This document shows, piece by piece, positions 60,939 to 64,000 of a stretch of DNA of 64,000 nucleotides. Under the pieces are notes generated by a model, which did not search any database, was not told where the DNA came from, and saw nothing but the letters and a program-made list of their open reading frames with translations. This DNA is from Planctomycetota bacterium. GTDB lineage: Bacteria > Planctomycetota > Phycisphaerae > Sedimentisphaerales > Anaerobacaceae. Numbering within the stretch: the first letter of the stretch is position 1; every line of letters begins with the position of its first letter. The position numbers and the translations under genes were made by a program. The stretch spans positions 1 to 64,000 of the forward strand of contig VRUL01000010.1 of NCBI GenBank assembly GCA_019456145.1. The letters are read 5' to 3'.

Positions 60939-61580
60939 ATGTTCACAATAGATTTGCTAAAGGGCCAGGGAATTCCCGCAAAGACCCACCCCAGGAATAT
61001 AGCTGTTGGCGCCGTAGCCGTTGTCGTGCCCATTATTATTGCAATGGTGATGTATGGTTATTTTCTGCACAACAAAATCATCCTCTCCATTAAAAAGAAC
61101 ACAATAGCCAATTATGAGACGAGGATCGACGGATTATCGGGCGCTATAAAACTGCAAAAATCCTTCGAGGAAAAGAAAAGCACTCACAACAACTGCTTAT
61201 CAGAAGTTGCGAGCAACCTTAAGAAGCATGCACAATGGTCACCGGTTCTGGTGACATTAGTTGAGAATTTGCCGGAATCAGTGATGCTTACATCGCTCGA
61301 TGTAAAGCAGCGTTCGACAAGAATAAAAGTCCCTAAAAAAGACAACCCTAAAATAATGATTGACATCTCTGTTCCCGTCAGGACATTACAGATGAAAGTT
61401 GCAGCAAAGCCGCATACCAAATGCGACGAAGCAATCAAGGAGTTTAGTGAGGTTCTTCGTTCATCAAGTTTGCTCGGGCCAAAACTCGAAAACATCAGTA
61501 TTGCTCAGAGCCTTATCAAGCTTGGTGAGCAGGAAGTAGTCTCTTATCAGATAGATTGTATTTTTAAGCCGGGATTATAG
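60939..61580 (+). CDS. pilN: PilN-like pilus assembly protein
   Basis: The protein has 213 residues. A short cytoplasmic N-terminus (FTIDLLKGQGIPAKTH) is followed by one membrane helix (IAVGAVAVVVPIIIAMVMYGYFL), a coiled region and a beta-alpha domain (WSPVLVTLVENLPESVMLTSLDV). The N-terminus takes the role of the family's INLLP motif, which binds PilM. Position directly after pilM supports the call, though sequence similarity is modest. Confidence 0.85.
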   Translation: MFTIDLLKGQGIPAKTHPRNIAVGAVAVVVPIIIAMVMYGYFLHNKIILSIKKNTIANYETRIDGLSGAIKLQKSFEEKKSTHNNCLSEVASNLKKHAQWSPVLVTLVENLPESVMLTSLDVKQRSTRIKVPKKDNPKIMIDISVPVRTLQMKVAAKPHTKCDEAIKEFSEVLRSSSLLGPKLENISIAQSLIKLGEQEVVSYQIDCIFKPGL

Positions 61581-61581
61581 C

Positions 61582-62157
61582 ATGTTCTTTATGAAGACTT
61601 ACAGAAAATATTTTATGATAGTAGGCTTAACTTGGGCGGGCTGCCTGATACTGTTTGTGTGTGCTTACATGGTAGCGATTGGGCCCCAGCAAAAGAGGAA
61701 AGAACAGGTGGAAAACCAGCTCGTCGAGACAAAACGGCTGTACGATTCCGCAATGAATGCGGACCAGGAGGAGACTAAAGTCAGGGCCAATGAAGAAATC
61801 GAAACTCTACGAAACAAATTGAAGGATTTTGTTGTTGATTTCGAAGAGTCGGCAAATTTGACCTTCGATATAAGCCAAATTGCCAGCGAAAAGAAGGTCG
61901 ATTCGTTCAGCATTAAAAACCAGGAGAAAACCAGATTATCAGCAGGAAACGATCTTAAGTACCTACAGGAGAATCACATTAATCTCAGCTTTGTAGGGGA
62001 TTTCAATCAGTTTGCCACTTTCCTCAATGCCCTGGAACGACACAAGCCGGTCTTCTTTGTAGATAACTTCAGAATAATCCGCTCACAACAGAATGATTCA
62101 AAACATAAAGTGAATATGAATCTGGCAGTATTTGTTCTTAAACAACAGGACAGTTAA
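61582..62157 (+). CDS. pilO: PilO-like pilus assembly protein
   Basis: The protein has 191 residues. One N-terminal membrane helix (FMIVGLTWAGCLILFVCAYMVAIG) is followed by a coiled coil (KRKEQVENQLVETKRLYDSAM, EEIETLRNKLKDF) and a small ferredoxin-like domain (LSFVGDFNQFATFLNALERHKPVFFVDNFRI), which is the PilO/GspM pattern. It forms the inner-membrane alignment complex with PilN. Starts 2 bp after pilN. Confidence 0.87.
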   Translation: MFFMKTYRKYFMIVGLTWAGCLILFVCAYMVAIGPQQKRKEQVENQLVETKRLYDSAMNADQEETKVRANEEIETLRNKLKDFVVDFEESANLTFDISQIASEKKVDSFSIKNQEKTRLSAGNDLKYLQENHINLSFVGDFNQFATFLNALERHKPVFFVDNFRIIRSQQNDSKHKVNMNLAVFVLKQQDS

Positions 62158-62205
62158 AGTCTGTGAAAAAGGAAACGCCCAGGAGGGAGTGACGAGATTT
62201 AAGAA

Positions 62206-63060
62206 ATGAGAACGATAGCAATAGCAAATCAAAAGGGCGGCTGCGGCAAGACAACAACGGCAGTAAATCTTGCGGCCGCGTTTGCAAAACACGGTAAGCG
62301 AACGCTGATTGTGGATCTTGACCCACAAGGCCACAGCACGTTAGGTTTTGGGTATGACCCTGAAACACTTGATAAAACGATTTATCACTCTCTAACGAAC
62401 GTTCAAATTCCACTTCCGCGAGTGATTTTAGGGACGAATATCGAAGGTCTGCATGTGGCGCCGAGTAATATCCTGCTTTCCGGTGCCGAACTGGAAATGG
62501 CAGACATAATTGGAAGAGAATTCGTGCTGACAGAGCAGTTCAGATTGGTAAACGAAGAATATGATTTTTGCGTCATGGACTGCCCGCCCTCGCTTGGGCT
62601 GCTGACTCTCAATGCTCTTGTTGCCAGCACGGATGTGATTGTACCGGTTCAAGTCAATTACTACGCAATGGAAGGTCTAAGGCAACTGCTGGAGACAGCG
62701 GACATTATAAGGATGAACTTCAAGCCCTGTTACGTAAAAATCCTGGGGCTGTTGCTGACCTTTGTAGAAGACAGAACACTCCTGAGCAGACAGATACAAC
62801 AGCAGATGAGGGAATTCTTCGGTGACCTGGTCTTCGATACTGTAATCCACAGGACGGTAAGGTTGGCTGAGGCACCAAGTGCCGGAGAGTCCATTTTGAC
62901 TTTCTCACCTGAAAGCAGAGGAGCAAAAGAGTACATAGCTTTGGTTGAGGAGATAATCAGACGCGAAGCAGTATCGACGGAGGAAATTTCGGGAGAGAAA
63001 GCTTTAACTGAGGCGCTGAGCCAAGACCATGAAAAAACTTTTAACCAGGGAGGCCAGTAA
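62206..63060 (+). CDS. ParA family ATPase in the pilus operon
   Basis: The protein has 284 residues. Deviant Walker A KGGCGKTTTAVNLA (with both lysines), switch DLDPQGHSTLGFG, and Walker B FCVMDCPPSLGLLT, then the EGLRQLLETADIIR segment of soj-type ParA. It binds DNA or membrane as an ATP-dependent dimer and places cargo in the cell. No parB is adjacent, so chromosome or plasmid partition is unlikely. Its location between pilO and the pilP-like gene, with overlapping stop and start codons (TAATG), suggests it positions the pilus or secretion machine. Confidence 0.92.
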   Translation: MRTIAIANQKGGCGKTTTAVNLAAAFAKHGKRTLIVDLDPQGHSTLGFGYDPETLDKTIYHSLTNVQIPLPRVILGTNIEGLHVAPSNILLSGAELEMADIIGREFVLTEQFRLVNEEYDFCVMDCPPSLGLLTLNALVASTDVIVPVQVNYYAMEGLRQLLETADIIRMNFKPCYVKILGLLLTFVEDRTLLSRQIQQQMREFFGDLVFDTVIHRTVRLAEAPSAGESILTFSPESRGAKEYIALVEEIIRREAVSTEEISGEKALTEALSQDHEKTFNQGGQ

Positions 63061-63827
63061 TGCCAAAACATAAAGCAGGGCTGCACAAGGAGGTTTCATC
63101 GATTTTTACCGGCATTCAGGTTCCTAAAGACAGGGACGCAGACGGCCAGCCGAACTCCAAAGCTACCGATGGATCTGCTAATTATGGTCCTCCAAGCCAC
63201 CTCAGCGGCACAACGTTGAAAACCAAACAGCCCCCGAAGCCGCCATCGGAAGCCTTTCAGCCTGAAAAACCAAAAGCTGTTGAAAAAAAGGCTGCTAAAG
63301 TTCAAGTGACCTCTGCCATAGAACCTGGGCGTCCGTCAGTGTTGGATGGGGCCTTGCAGCTGATAAAAGAAAAGCTCTTTGCGCCAAAACCCGGAGTCAG
63401 TCCGACACGGCAAAAAGTGATGGTGGTATTGGTTCCTGTTATGTTTATCTTTATGGTAATGGCGCTTTTAAAAATGTCAGGCAGTGGTCCCGGTGAAACG
63501 ACGGCTCCAAAGACATTCATGCCTTCGAATGCGATTGCTGCAAGTACCGCTACAATTGACTGGAAGATTCCGGAACCCTACCCCAGTACGCTTCGTGACC
63601 CTATGCGTTTCGGGGCGGCGGCAACGACAAATACTACTGATACCATTGAAACCAAGACCCTGACCGTCAAAGGCATCCTTTATAGTGAGGATGATCCATC
63701 TGCAATTATTGGCATCGAAATATTGCACGAGGGCGACATAGTATCAGGTGCGACCATAGTAAAAATTAATCAAGACAGCGTTGAGTTTGAAATGAACGGA
63801 AAAAAGTGGACCCAGAAAGTTCAATAA
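63060..63827 (+). CDS. PilP/GspC-like inner-membrane protein
   Basis: The protein has 255 residues. A proline/lysine-rich cytoplasmic part (~115 residues) leads to one membrane helix (VMVVLVPVMFIFMVMALLKM). The periplasmic end (TKTLTVKGILYSEDDPSAIIGIEILHEGD, VKINQDSVEFEMNGKKW) matches the homology region of GspC and PilP, which contact the secretin. Its start overlaps the stop of the parA-like gene by one base. The long cytoplasmic extension is unusual for PilP and may contact the ParA protein. Confidence 0.8.
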   Translation: MPKHKAGLHKEVSSIFTGIQVPKDRDADGQPNSKATDGSANYGPPSHLSGTTLKTKQPPKPPSEAFQPEKPKAVEKKAAKVQVTSAIEPGRPSVLDGALQLIKEKLFAPKPGVSPTRQKVMVVLVPVMFIFMVMALLKMSGSGPGETTAPKTFMPSNAIAASTATIDWKIPEPYPSTLRDPMRFGAAATTNTTDTIETKTLTVKGILYSEDDPSAIIGIEILHEGDIVSGATIVKINQDSVEFEMNGKKWTQKVQ

Positions 63828-63901
63828 TAAAAAGCCAAACAAACAGAAAGTATTAATTAGAAATAGTGAGGTTTAATCGTTAATTCAGGAAAGGAGTTAT
63901 A

Positions 63902-64000
63902 ATGAAAAACTTTATGACGAAATTTGGTGGATTACAGTTGTTGACGATTCTTGTACTTCTCGCAGCAACCAGCGGAATCATCGCTGCCCAGAACAACAAT
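63902..64000 (+). CDS. Start of a probable secretin gene (partial)
   Basis: The first 33 codons are in the window: MKNFMTKFGGLQLLTILVLL and ATSGIIAAQNNN, a signal peptide. AGGAAAGGAGTTATA precedes the ATG. In the usual pilMNOPQ order this would be pilQ/gspD, but only the signal peptide is visible, so this is an inference from position. Confidence 0.55.
   Translation, partial: MKNFMTKFGGLQLLTILVLLAATSGIIAAQNNN

Noticed and set aside
1..64000. CRISPR array or prophage
   Set aside because: No regularly spaced repeats with unique spacers, and no phage structural, integrase or terminase genes; the S24 regulator at 35776 stands alone.

Overview
The window reads as a chromosomal segment of a Gram-negative-type bacterium of the Planctomycetota, most likely a Phycisphaerae/Sedimentisphaerales-like lineage. 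This is inferred from the gene mix: several PEP-CTERM surface proteins, dockerin-like repeats, two formylglycine sulfatases, a Tat-exported Gfo/Idh/MocA oxidoreductase, two giant exported 'methyltransferase-fold plus PQQ propeller' proteins, H-X9-DG prepilin-like proteins, DUF5916 and DUF6868-like proteins, and a pil/gsp locus. No rRNA gene is present to confirm it. There is one tRNA (Leu, CAG).

Region 1 (1-6,243, all minus strand) is an array of secreted or surface protein genes. Five copies of one module lie upstream of them: a sigma70-type promoter with exactly 17 bp spacing, then a ~100-nt leader ending in the inverted repeat TGACC-AAAGC-GGTCA, then the ribosome binding site and, in three copies, near-identical signal-peptide coding sequence. 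Between the modules sit short or mosaic ORFs that end at the same GGC-TAA junction. I regard this promoter/leader cassette array as the most unusual structure in the window.

Region 2 (6,363-21,821) is a carbohydrate and surface-catabolism region. It holds an oxidoreductase, a HEAT-repeat protein, a DUF6868-like protein, a C_GCAxxG_C_C protein, a GH43-like protein, a sulfatase, a membrane protein plus LemA, and two paralogous PQQ-propeller proteins.

Region 3 (22,305-28,617) holds a rhodanese, a cold-shock protein, a fumarylacetoacetate hydrolase, a 176-bp MITE-like element, a coiled-coil membrane protein, a second sulfatase and two small membrane proteins.

Region 4 (28,950-32,188) is a cobalamin riboswitch with a perfect B12 box and a downstream intrinsic terminator, in front of a DUF4465-like PEP-CTERM protein, a dockerin-bearing surface protein and an H-X9-DG prepilin-like protein. 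The layout suggests a B12-repressed surface corrinoid system.

Region 5 (32,215-47,989) is mostly housekeeping: ComF, NagA, an M23 peptidase with PKD domains, an S24 regulator, MntP, small unknowns, a TIM-barrel isomerase-like protein, DUF1805, phosphomannomutase, RpoN, two polytopic membrane proteins, a DUF5916 outer-membrane protein and tRNA-Leu.

Region 6 (48,669-64,000, all plus) is a type IV pilus/type II secretion-like locus in the order gspE/pilB, gspF/pilC, pilin, pilV-like, pilW-like, four tandem PilX-like paralogues with a fifth remnant, pilM, pilN, pilO, a ParA ATPase, a pilP/gspC-like gene and the start of a probable secretin gene cut by the window end. The ATPase, the pilin and the pilV-like genes share a related upstream element, which suggests coordinated expression.
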